This document shows, one piece after another, positions 1-7,804 of a stretch of 64,000 nt of DNA. This DNA comes from Sarcodiotheca gaudichaudii. Taxonomy: Eukaryota > Rhodophyta > Florideophyceae > Gigartinales > Solieriaceae. The stretch's first letter is position 1. Each line of letters begins with the position of its first letter. Where the stretch lies: NCBI GenBank assembly GCA_032355985.1, contig JAUKVZ010000001.1, forward strand, positions 372,001-436,000, in the 5' to 3' direction. Both the position numbers and the translations under genes were made by a program. The notes beneath the pieces are model-generated. The model did not search any database and was not told where the DNA came from. It saw only the letters and a list, made by a program, of their open reading frames with translations.

Positions 1-1332
1 GGCCTGTGCCGCTTCGCTCCAGCCGGGGCCCCAGCGGCCCGGATCGAACTGGCCTTCGTCACCAATGGACTCCGGCGTCGGAGGAGCGCTTGGTGCGGCT
101 AGCGCGCTGATGGTCATTGGCTTCTCGAACTCGGCGTAGTGATCAATCATGTCCGCAAGCTGCAGCATGTCGCGCGAAGCGCACCCGGGCGTCGGATCGC
201 CCATTTCGATGCGAAGCCCGATCGAGTCGATGGAGACGCCCGCCTGGAAGAGCAGTTCTGTGTAGAGCAGTGGGGGTATGCCGTTTTCCTGCTTGGAGCA
301 GTATTCGCCGAAGGGTTGTGCGATCTCCAGTTGCAGGCGAGCCGTCGGCTTCAATTTTCGCACCATCAGGACACACAAGCGAGTCAGGTCGACAATCTGT
401 TCGAGCGAAAGCGTGAAGTTGCTGTTGACGTGGAGGCCGCTGGCGATCGTCCAGCGGGAGACGGCTCGTCGATATCGCGTGACGACGCGCTTGACGTGCT
501 CGTAGACGAGTTGCCGCAACGTTTCGTAGTCGTTTTCCCAGATGTACAGCCAGTCCGGGATGCAATGGGGCCGGAAGTCAATGACAGGGCCGGCGGTCAC
601 CGGCATGCGCGCCTTGCGCACCGCCCATTCGATCCATCGATCAAAGTTGGCGAACTGATATCGCCCTTCCTCGGGCTCGAGTTCCACCCAGCGCATGGAT
701 GTCGTGATGAAATCGAAGTGCGATGAGATCACTTGTTGAAGCTGCGGCGTAAAGCGCGATGCGGGCACGGCGCATCCGAGCGCCAGAGGCTGTGCGCTTT
801 CAGAGGAGCTTGCGGAATCGGCAATCTCCTTCTCAGAACGCTCACACGCCGCGGCGACCAGCGCTTCAGCGGCTTCAATTGCCTTGAGTAATGATGCTCG
901 CGCTTCTCGATCCTGTTCGACTGAGGGGCCGCTCGTTGGTGAACCGTGGCCCAGAGCGCGCATGAATGACTGATGCGCCTCGTCGAAGAGCGCCATTGCC
1001 GTGGCGTCTGCAGGTAGATCGAACAGGTGCCAACGCTCGAGCTTCACGAGGAAGAGCATCAGACTATGGCGAGCGAGTTCGAGGCTGAGCAGATAGGGCT
1101 TCTCAGATTCGGGCAGGAGGCATGTGCGAAGCGTGAGCACGCCCAGTTCACCGGCGTCCCATTGCATTGAGATGGCTGTTGAGCTTCGGCCGTGAGGCTC
1201 GCAGACGATCATGCCATCGCGCCAGTCGACATCGCCCGCGAGGATGACGCCATCGGCGCCGATCATGTGCGCTTGCCGCAGCGGCCATGAAGCGACAGGG
1301 CCATTTTCATCAAGGACAACGAAACTGAGCAT
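1..1332 (-). CDS. GH10-like (xylanase-fold) protein lacking both catalytic glutamates, partial at the left edge
   Basis: An open frame of 444 codons starts at ATG 1332-1330 and runs off the left edge without a stop. Residues 1 to about 180 are an unrecognised, probably beta-rich N-terminal region. From about residue 200 the GH10 pattern appears: HFDFITTSMRW, then VELEPEEGRY, then PDWLYIW, all typical of family 10 endo-xylanases. The acid/base segment, normally WDVVNE, reads WTIASG at residues 294-299, and the nucleophile segment, normally ITEL, reads ISAL with Ala410. The fold is therefore clear, but retaining glycoside hydrolysis is unlikely. It may bind polysaccharide or use another chemistry. 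It is divergent from purC, so it probably has its own promoter. Confidence 0.75.
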   Translation of the reverse strand, partial: MLSFVVLDENGPVASWPLRQAHMIGADGVILAGDVDWRDGMIVCEPHGRSSTAISMQWDAGELGVLTLRTCLLPESEKPYLLSLELARHSLMLFLVKLERWHLFDLPADATAMALFDEAHQSFMRALGHGSPTSGPSVEQDREARASLLKAIEAAEALVAAACERSEKEIADSASSSESAQPLALGCAVPASRFTPQLQQVISSHFDFITTSMRWVELEPEEGRYQFANFDRWIEWAVRKARMPVTAGPVIDFRPHCIPDWLYIWENDYETLRQLVYEHVKRVVTRYRRAVSRWTIASGLHVNSNFTLSLEQIVDLTRLCVLMVRKLKPTARLQLEIAQPFGEYCSKQENGIPPLLYTELLFQAGVSIDSIGLRIEMGDPTPGCASRDMLQLADMIDHYAEFEKPMTISALAAPSAPPTPESIGDEGQFDPGRWGPGWSEAAQA

Positions 1333-1481
1333 GCGGGCTCCGGGCGCTCAGGCGGGACGTCGGAAACGGGTCGGCATTGTCGCGGAAGCGTAGATGGGGG
1401 CAAGCAGGGGCGATGTCGGGTGTCTGGAATTCCCGTCGCTCGGGGAGGGCGCCTCGGCGCTCGGATTTGTAGATTGTCGCC

Positions 1482-2417
1482 ATGAACACATTCGAAGCCG
1501 TCACCAGCACCGATCTTCCACTCGAAGGCCGACGCTCCGGCAAGGTTCGCGACACGTACGAGGCTCGCTCCGCCTCCGGCGAGGAGCTGATCGTCGTCGT
1601 CGCGACGGACAGGATCTCCGCTTTTGATGTGATTCTGCCGACGCCGATTCCGGGCAAAGGGCAGCTTCTGACGGAGATTTCGAGCCACTGGTTCAAATAC
1701 ATCGAGGGGCGATCGCTCTGCGAGACGTACGTCGTCAGCGAGGATCCCTCGATCCTGCCCGGTCTGAGCGAGTCGGATCGAGCGCTTCTGGATGGCCGGG
1801 TGACGATCGGAAAGCGATGCCAGGTCGTTCCGATCGAATGTGTGGCCCGGGGATACCTCGCCGGCTCCGGGTGGGTCGAATACCAGCAGTCCCAGTCCGT
1901 ATGCGGCATCAAACTGCCCTCCGGGCTGAAGCAGTGCGATCAGCTTCCCGAGCCGATCTTCACGCCGGCGACCAAGGCGGAACAAGGCGAGCACGACGAG
2001 AACATCTCGTTCGAACGGGCATGCGAGATCGTGGGACAACCCATCATGGATCGCCTTCGTTCGCTGACCCTCGAGATTTACTCGCAGGCGGCTGAATACG
2101 CGAGAGAACGAGGGATCATCCTGGCGGACACCAAGTTTGAGTTTGGCGTCCCTGTCGGAGAAGAGATGTCGCCTTCGTCCCTCATCCTTATCGACGAGGC
2201 CCTCACCCCGGACTCATCGCGATTCTGGCCGGCGGATGAATATGCTCCTGGCCGGGATCAACCCAGCTTTGATAAGCAGTACGTGCGTGAGCATCTGCTG
2301 GGGCTGGTTCGCGAGGGTCAATGGGACAAGACGGATCCGGGCCCGGAGCTGCCGGAATCCGTGGTTGAGAACACCCTGGCCAAGTATCGCGAAGCGCGGG
2401 ATCGGCTGTTCGGCTGA
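1482..2417 (+). CDS. purC: Phosphoribosylaminoimidazole-succinocarboxamide synthase (SAICAR synthetase)
   Basis: This cytoplasmic purine enzyme joins CAIR and aspartate with ATP to form SAICAR. The 311-residue length fits the longer bacterial/yeast-like form. Visible signatures are GKVRDTYE near the N terminus for nucleotide binding, TDRISAFD, VARGYLAGSGW, ENISFE, and the C-terminal ILADTKFEFG followed by LIDEALTPDSSRFW. No other purine gene adjoins it on either side except purU far downstream. It precedes the polysaccharide locus but shows no functional link to it, and the 250-base gap with a candidate promoter suggests separate transcription. Identification is secure. Confidence 0.97.
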   Translation: MNTFEAVTSTDLPLEGRRSGKVRDTYEARSASGEELIVVVATDRISAFDVILPTPIPGKGQLLTEISSHWFKYIEGRSLCETYVVSEDPSILPGLSESDRALLDGRVTIGKRCQVVPIECVARGYLAGSGWVEYQQSQSVCGIKLPSGLKQCDQLPEPIFTPATKAEQGEHDENISFERACEIVGQPIMDRLRSLTLEIYSQAAEYARERGIILADTKFEFGVPVGEEMSPSSLILIDEALTPDSSRFWPADEYAPGRDQPSFDKQYVREHLLGLVREGQWDKTDPGPELPESVVENTLAKYREARDRLFG

Positions 2418-2443
2418 GAACGCCCGCTGGATCGCCTGAATCG

Positions 2444-2473
2444 TCGACTATACATCTTTAGGGCCGTTATTAT
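2444..2473 (+). promoter_or_regulatory. Possible promoter of the polysaccharide locus
   Basis: A locally AT-rich patch between purC and the NusG paralogue contains TCGACT at 2444-2449 and TATTAT at 2468-2473, 18 bases apart. This is a 4/6 match for a sigma-70 -35 box with a good -10 box. It is placed by eye only, and planctomycete promoter consensus may differ. Confidence 0.3.
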
Positions 2474-2482
2474 TGGACCTTT

Positions 2483-2500
2483 GCCATCGATATTGATGGC
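2483..2500 (+). other. Inverted repeat in the leader of the NusG-paralogue gene
   Basis: GCCATC at 2483-2488 and GATGGC at 2495-2500 form a perfect 6-base stem around a 6-base AT-rich loop. There is no T tract, so it is not an ordinary terminator. Its place in the presumed 5' leader of an elongation-factor gene makes it a candidate operator, or an RNA hairpin of the kind that recruits specialised NusG proteins. Function is unproven. Confidence 0.35.
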
Positions 2501-2668
2501 TGGAGGGTGATGAACCCTGCGCGCGGGCCCGGCGTAGCATCGGGAGTCGTGAATTGCGGCGGGCTGCCAGAAGGCAGGGGGGACGCCAAAGGCGCCGATG
2601 TGATCGGACCGATTCAGTTCTCGGTCGATTGTCCGTTCGATTCACGCTGGCGATTGGGGTTGGGTTCG

Positions 2669-3265
2669 ATGGAATCCTGTGTTATCGAGCATGTCCGTTC
2701 ACGCTGCTCCCTGTCGGGCGCGGCCACGAGGCAGCCGCAGTCGTCCGGGCCCCGTGTTGATCTATCCGATCTCGCCACGAGCGCCCGCTGGCATGTCCTT
2801 CACACGAAGAGCCGGCAGGAAAAGGCGCTCGCGGATGTGCTCGCCTCGCGCGACATTTCATATTTTCTGCCGCTTGTGAAACGCGTCGCGTATCACGGCG
2901 GACGCCGCCGCATCGTGGAGTCGCCTCTGTTCACCGGGTATCTCTTCCTGCGCGGCACACTTGAAGACACGTATACCGCGATCTCCACGAAACGCGTGGT
3001 GCAGGCCGTCGCAGTGGCTGACCAGAATCAACTCGATCATGAGCTGCAGCAGATCCGCTTTGCCCTGAGCCAGGGTGGTGTGCTGGATCCTTTTCCTTAT
3101 TTGAAAGCCGGACGACGCGCGCGTGTGACGGGTGGTCCCTTCCGTGGATTGGAAGGCATTGTCGAAACGCGCATGCGCGAGGATCGGCTTGCGCTGCAGG
3201 TGCAGACGCTTGGCCGCGCGACCAGTCTCGAGATCGACGCAAGCTTGCTTGAGCCTCTGGATTGA
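2669..3265 (+). CDS. Specialised NusG paralogue (UpxY/RfaH/LoaP-like antiterminator)
   Basis: The core resembles NusG. An NGN domain starts at WHVLHTKSRQEKALADVL and continues through FLPLVKR and SPLFTGYLFLRG, the usual GYvF-type strand. A C-terminal KOW motif follows, visible as RVTGGPFRGLEGIVE. Such stand-alone paralogues travel with RNA polymerase and suppress termination in long polysaccharide operons, and its place at the head of a 36-kb EPS locus fits that role. In-frame starts exist at GTG 2507, ATG 2510 and ATG 2669. I chose 2669 (198 residues) because the first 54 codons do not resemble the family and the GGAGG at 2502-2506 is too close to 2507/2510, but the start is uncertain. It is not housekeeping NusG, judging by context and divergent sequence. 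Confidence 0.85.
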   Translation: MESCVIEHVRSRCSLSGAATRQPQSSGPRVDLSDLATSARWHVLHTKSRQEKALADVLASRDISYFLPLVKRVAYHGGRRRIVESPLFTGYLFLRGTLEDTYTAISTKRVVQAVAVADQNQLDHELQQIRFALSQGGVLDPFPYLKAGRRARVTGGPFRGLEGIVETRMREDRLALQVQTLGRATSLEIDASLLEPLD

Positions 3266-3623
3266 CCGATGCAGGGGCTTGCGACGGCTCAGCCGTCGCG
3301 ACATGCCGAGGTGCGTTGGGCCATCGCCAGGCGAAAGAGATTCGCGTGCGCGACGTGGGCGAAGCCCGGCCTGAATCCGGATGCATTCGGTTGTGAGCAG
3401 CGCGTTGTCAAGGTCCGTAATGCTGATTGAGGACTCGCAAGTCCGCGTGGAGCGAATGCGAGGGATGGTCGCTCTCGGCAAAGCAACGGGCCTGTGTTCT
3501 CCCAGTCGGGATGGTTTCTCCGGTGTGACGCACTTTGGGCGTGAGCGTCTCAAGGTCATATCCGATGGATGAGTCGCGGTGCGGGGATTGTCCTCGGGCT
3601 GAACGCGACGGAGAAGGCCATCT
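3266..3623. other. 358-base gene-free stretch before the beta-helix gene
   Basis: Neither strand has a convincing gene here. It holds the hairpin at 3281-3299 and, at its end, a good ribosome binding site (GGAGAAGG, 3610-3617) six bases before ATG 3624. I looked for a riboswitch-like conserved core and found none I could support. It may be a long leader through which the NusG paralogue acts. Confidence 0.5.
3281..3299 (+). terminator. Hairpin just after the NusG-paralogue gene
   Basis: GCGACGGC and GCCGTCGC form a perfect 8-base, GC-rich stem with loop TCA, 15 bases after the stop codon. No T run follows, so it is a pause site, mRNA-stabilising hairpin or weak terminator rather than a clear intrinsic terminator. 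Confidence 0.4.
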
Positions 3624-6600
3624 ATGACGACCATGAACCTCCATTACGCAAAGCGTGAATCTCGACCAGACGCCAGAGGCGCTCGGAGCCTGTGGCTGAC
3701 GGTGTGTTCGCTGGTGATCGGACTGGCGTTTTCGGGCGCCAGCGCGTCCGCGGAGGTCCGTCACGCGATCATCGATTCGCCGACTGTCATTCAGGTGGAT
3801 GTGGATACGGACTATCTGCCGTATGACATCTGCTCGTCCGATCACTCTGATCAGGCGCGTCAGCTCATCGCCGACATGGTGATTGAGCAGATTAATGATC
3901 CGGCTGATCTGTACGTGATCGCACTGCCGCAGGCGCCCGTGAGGTTCTCGGCGCCGTCGCTTGATGGTGCGATTGACATGAATGGCGATCGGATTCCCGG
4001 TCGTCGCGTTTCTCGCACGCGTCGCAACTATGAGGATGCGCTGGATGAGGCATTCGCGGACATCCTCAGCCGCGTGCGTGCGGCACGTCCCGGCGCGATG
4101 CTCTCGATTGAGGGTCTTCGGGACATCCGCAATCGGAACAAGGTTCGATTCGAAGCTTCGGGCGGAGGTCTGGACTTCGTCTTCTTTGACCATGATCTGA
4201 TGCGCCGCGTGCCGCGCAGTCGCCGCACCGCTGATCTATCGCGCATTCTTCGCTCGCTGGAGCGTTGGCTCGAGCAGAGCGGCATGAACGAGAATCACTT
4301 CATCGTCCTTCGAGCCGGTCAGGAATGGCTGGCGGTCGGCGTCGGTTCGGATGCGCCCATTGATCAGCTCTCAGAAGAAGACGCTGAGGAGATTGCGAGC
4401 GCCTGGATCGATGATGATGAAGGCGAAGGGCCTGAGATCGCCGTTGGCGAACTTCCCCCTGGTGAGAATCCGCTTCAGCAGCGGGCTGAAGCGCCCGTGA
4501 TGCCTGTCGCGCCCGGCGGCGCTCCTCAGCAGGAGCAGATGCGCGCTGCGGCGAAGGATCCTGATCTGAATCTTGATGGCCGCGTGAACTCCGAGGACAG
4601 CGCTCTGCTTCTCGGGTTCTGGGGCTCGAACCATGCTCCCGCGGATCTCAACAACGACGGCAAAGTCGGCAGCGAGGATCTTGCGATTCTCATCGGCTCA
4701 TTCACTGAGATGAGCAGCCCCGCGGCAGTGCAGGGTGATTTCCAGCCTTCGCTGAATCGATACGTGCAGGGTTCCGGCCAGACGGTCGGCTTTAATCTGA
4801 CCGAGGGCGGCGCTCCGGGAACATATGTTCAGTTCCAGGTGTGGTCGCATGAGTTGAGCCGCTCCGAGATGCCCTTTGATGATCGTGATGCGCCGTTTGA
4901 ATATCCGGCGACGCTCTTTGATCTTGTCACTCCGGGCGCCGCGCAGCTTCAGGCGGTCGTTCGTGATCCGCAGGGGCAGGTGCTCTCCACCTTCGTGCTT
5001 GATCTTGAAGTTGTGGCGAATGACGAGCAGATCGCCGGCGGCGATGACGAGCCGGAGCCGAATGGACCGGGCGCTGATCCTCGCGCAGTGATCACGCTCA
5101 TGGACACCACGACGCAGCGCATGGCGCCGCAGACGGTGCATGTGCATGCGACGGATTCAAATCTCGGCGATCCCGATTACATGTGGCAGCGCGCCACGAT
5201 CGAGTGGGACTTCGGTGACAACTCGGGGCAGCGTCAGACGACGACTGATCCCCGATCTGGTCGCACGGTTGATCTGAGCACCGAGCAGGTTGGTTTCAAC
5301 GCGGCGTACATTTACCGCACGCCGGGCACATATACGATCACGATGCGCCTGACGAACGAGTCCGGCCGCAGCGATGTGGTGCAGAAAACGGTGACGATCG
5401 TGCCTGACACGCGTGCGCGTCGATATGTCGATGGCGTCGCCGGTTCGGATTCGAACACCGGCAGTTCGCCATCAGACGCCTGGCGCACGATTGGTCATGC
5501 GCTCGAGAGCCTGCAGGACAATATGTCGCTGTATCTGCGACGCGGGCAGGTGTTCGGCTCTTCGACGCCGCTTGAGATCGGTCACATCAAGAACATCTAC
5601 GTCGGCGATTTCGGATCCGGCACAGGCAATCCGATTATTCGCTGGCAGGGGCCGGCTGAGCGTGTCACGTTCTGGTCGCACAAGTCGCGCGGCGAGAACA
5701 TCATGCTCGAGAACCTGGTCTTCGAGACCATTCACGGCATCAACGTCGACGGAAACAGCGTTCGCGCCGTCGAGCCGAACGCCAAGCTTTCGACGCTCGT
5801 CAACTGCGAGTTTCGCGGTAAGAATGAGGGCGATGCGTTTTCACGCGTCATCTCGACGACGAGTGGTGTGACAGGAATTCTCGTGCAGAACTGTCACAGT
5901 TCGATCGCCGGCGGGCGTGCGATCCCGTTCCGAGGTTCGGATCACTGCTATATCGGCTTCTCCATCGATGGCGGCGCCAAGCTGCTGATGCGCGGTGGTT
6001 TCTCCGGCATGGATCGCCTGAACTCCTCCTGGTGCAGCTTCATCAAGGGTGACTTCGGCGGCGGCGGTGTTCGTTACGGCACCGTGCAGTGGGGATACCT
6101 CTATCAGAGCGTCCTGCACGAGGGCGTCAATGATATTGGTCATGATGACGCGGACACCGATTACATCGTGGTCGATGGATGTGTCTTCGACGACGCCGAA
6201 GGCGGTCTTGGCTGCCTGGTGCTGCATCACAATGGTCAGAATCTGATGCTGCGAAACAACGTCTTCATCAACGATGAGGATTATCGCGGCACGATCAAGA
6301 CGAAGACGAGCAGCAGCTTCAGCGGTCTGCACGGCATCGAGAATGTCGACATTCTCAACAACACGTTCATCGTGCGCAATCGACAGCGTCACGCGCCGAT
6401 TCTTGACCTGGTGAACACTGATTACGAAATCACGAACATCCGTGTGTGCAACAACCTGTTCGCCACTCCGGACGGATTCAATCAGGCGTTCATCATGCTC
6501 AAGTCGTACGACGGGCTGAATCAGTCCATGAACAACGTGTATCCGGATCTTGGCGTCGCACATCAGTACTTCGAGGTCAGCGGCGCCGAAGTCGCGTGGA

Positions 6601-6821
6601 GTTCCTGGGAGGCGTCGCCCAAGACCGCGAATGAGGCGCGCGAATCGGTCAACCAGACTGAGTTGCAGGCGCCACAGTACGGGCCGGGCAGCTCCAACTA
6701 CCCCATCACGCACTCCAATGGACGGCCGATTCCCGGCGTCGTGGCTGACTTCCACGGCCATCTGCGAGGGAACGGCGGTCGAAGCGCTCAGATGGTCGGA
6801 GCGGTTTCGGATAACGACTGA
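3624..6821 (+). CDS. Secreted PKD / dockerin-like / right-handed beta-helix protein
   Basis: The 1065-residue protein begins with a basic stretch, a hydrophobic segment and an ASASAE-type cleavage site near residue 43, so it is exported. Residues 44-300 are unrecognised. Residues about 311-361 hold two EF-hand-like repeats of dockerin type I form, DLNLDGRVNSED and DLNNDGKVGSED. Residues about 484-595 form a PKD domain (WDFGD, then YIYRTPGTYTITM). From about 598 to the end is a parallel beta-helix beginning RRYVDGVAGSDSNTG, the fold of polysaccharide lyases and depolymerases. There is no C-terminal anchor or sorting tail. Lying at the front of the EPS locus, it may trim, bind or organise the exported polymer. 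The RBS is strong. Confidence 0.8.
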   Translation: MTTMNLHYAKRESRPDARGARSLWLTVCSLVIGLAFSGASASAEVRHAIIDSPTVIQVDVDTDYLPYDICSSDHSDQARQLIADMVIEQINDPADLYVIALPQAPVRFSAPSLDGAIDMNGDRIPGRRVSRTRRNYEDALDEAFADILSRVRAARPGAMLSIEGLRDIRNRNKVRFEASGGGLDFVFFDHDLMRRVPRSRRTADLSRILRSLERWLEQSGMNENHFIVLRAGQEWLAVGVGSDAPIDQLSEEDAEEIASAWIDDDEGEGPEIAVGELPPGENPLQQRAEAPVMPVAPGGAPQQEQMRAAAKDPDLNLDGRVNSEDSALLLGFWGSNHAPADLNNDGKVGSEDLAILIGSFTEMSSPAAVQGDFQPSLNRYVQGSGQTVGFNLTEGGAPGTYVQFQVWSHELSRSEMPFDDRDAPFEYPATLFDLVTPGAAQLQAVVRDPQGQVLSTFVLDLEVVANDEQIAGGDDEPEPNGPGADPRAVITLMDTTTQRMAPQTVHVHATDSNLGDPDYMWQRATIEWDFGDNSGQRQTTTDPRSGRTVDLSTEQVGFNAAYIYRTPGTYTITMRLTNESGRSDVVQKTVTIVPDTRARRYVDGVAGSDSNTGSSPSDAWRTIGHALESLQDNMSLYLRRGQVFGSSTPLEIGHIKNIYVGDFGSGTGNPIIRWQGPAERVTFWSHKSRGENIMLENLVFETIHGINVDGNSVRAVEPNAKLSTLVNCEFRGKNEGDAFSRVISTTSGVTGILVQNCHSSIAGGRAIPFRGSDHCYIGFSIDGGAKLLMRGGFSGMDRLNSSWCSFIKGDFGGGGVRYGTVQWGYLYQSVLHEGVNDIGHDDADTDYIVVDGCVFDDAEGGLGCLVLHHNGQNLMLRNNVFINDEDYRGTIKTKTSSSFSGLHGIENVDILNNTFIVRNRQRHAPILDLVNTDYEITNIRVCNNLFATPDGFNQAFIMLKSYDGLNQSMNNVYPDLGVAHQYFEVSGAEVAWSSWEASPKTANEARESVNQTELQAPQYGPGSSNYPITHSNGRPIPGVVADFHGHLRGNGGRSAQMVGAVSDND

Positions 6822-6828
6822 ATGAATA

Positions 6829-6860
6829 CGCCCGGGCTCGAAAGGGCCCGGGCGTTTTTT
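6829..6860 (+). terminator. Intrinsic terminator inside the polysaccharide locus
   Basis: CGCCCGGGC at 6829-6837 pairs perfectly with GCCCGGGCG at 6846-6854, an 8-base loop between them and TTTTTT directly after. This is a textbook Rho-independent terminator starting only 8 bases after the beta-helix stop codon and ending 2 bases before the first sulfotransferase. Unless overridden, it would separate the front two genes from the 27-gene run. Confidence 0.9.
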
Positions 6861-6862
6861 CG

Positions 6863-7789
6863 ATGATGGCGATGGAAGGACAGCTGACACAACCTGATTC
6901 CGCGACGCCGGCGCCGGAGATCCCGTTTGCGCCCAGCCGTTGTGCGGATTTCTTTGTGATCGGCGGCGGCAAGTGTGGAACGACGACGCTGCATGATCAT
7001 CTGGGGCGGCATCCGCAACTGCTGATGTCGTATCCCAAGGAGCCCTGCTTCTTCAGCCGGCGAGAGCTGACTGAGGATGTGGCTGACTGGTATGCCCAGC
7101 TCTTTGCAGACGCGACTGAGGGACAGTTGTGCGGCGAGTCGTCGACGGCCTATTCGCGATGGCCTCACACGCCGGATGTGCCTTGCAGGATTGCGGCAGT
7201 CGCGCCGGAAGCGAAGTTCATCTACGTGATGCGTCATCCGGCCGAGCGTGCGTATTCGCATTACGCGTATCACATGCGCGATGGCGTCACGATGGGATTT
7301 CGAGATTCGCTGGAGGCGCATCCGGAATACATCGACGTCAGTCGGTACATGATGCAGATCGAGCGTTACCTGCGCTACTTCGATCGGGATGCGTTCCTGT
7401 TCCTGCGCTTTGAGGATCTGACGGGTGCGCCTAATCAAACGCTTGAGCGCGTGCAATCCTTCCTTGGCGTGGAAGCTGTCTCTCTTGCAGATGAGGGAAT
7501 TGAAAAGCGCAATCCTTCGGGCGCCGACCGCTACTTGCGGAGAAAGACCGTCCGGCGTCTGCGTCGACTGCCGTTCGCTTCGAAGTTGATCGAATGGACA
7601 CCCGGGCCGATCAAGGCGGGCGCCATGTCACTGCTCAGCCGCAGCAAGGCCGCCGATCGGATTCGGGACTCCTACGAATTGGCGCCGATGACGCCTGAGG
7701 AGCGAGCCTTCGTGCTGGCTCAGGTTCGGGAGGACACGGCTCGGCTGGGAGCGTTCCTGGATTGGGACGTGTCGACGTGGAAGCGTTGA
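6863..7789 (+). CDS. Sulfotransferase 1 (PAPS-dependent, polysaccharide type)
   Basis: The 308-residue protein has the 5'-phosphosulfate-binding loop FVIGGGKCGTTTL at residues 31-43 and the 3'-phosphate-binding motif RHPAERAYSHY at 124-134. These define the PF00685-like family related to heparan-sulfate N-deacetylase/sulfotransferases. It would move sulfate from PAPS to a hydroxyl or amino group of a sugar. It is cytoplasmic, with no signal peptide or membrane segment. The second sulfotransferase (9223) matches it in length and in the CGE(S/K)ST block, so the two look like a duplication. In-frame ATGs at 6863, 6866 and 6872 make the exact start uncertain. Confidence 0.85.
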   Translation: MMAMEGQLTQPDSATPAPEIPFAPSRCADFFVIGGGKCGTTTLHDHLGRHPQLLMSYPKEPCFFSRRELTEDVADWYAQLFADATEGQLCGESSTAYSRWPHTPDVPCRIAAVAPEAKFIYVMRHPAERAYSHYAYHMRDGVTMGFRDSLEAHPEYIDVSRYMMQIERYLRYFDRDAFLFLRFEDLTGAPNQTLERVQSFLGVEAVSLADEGIEKRNPSGADRYLRRKTVRRLRRLPFASKLIEWTPGPIKAGAMSLLSRSKAADRIRDSYELAPMTPEERAFVLAQVREDTARLGAFLDWDVSTWKR

Positions 7790-7804
7790 TCCCGTGATCA
7801 GACG

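Noticed and set aside
2507-2668. N-terminal extension of the NusG paralogue from GTG 2507 or ATG 2510
   Set aside because: The extra 54 residues do not look like any NGN extension, and the nearby GGAGG is too close to those starts to serve them. The choice is not certain.
3300-3620. Possible c-di-GMP or other riboswitch before the beta-helix gene
   Set aside because: Short segments resemble parts of a GEMM core, but their order and pairing do not fit, and no conserved stems could be drawn.
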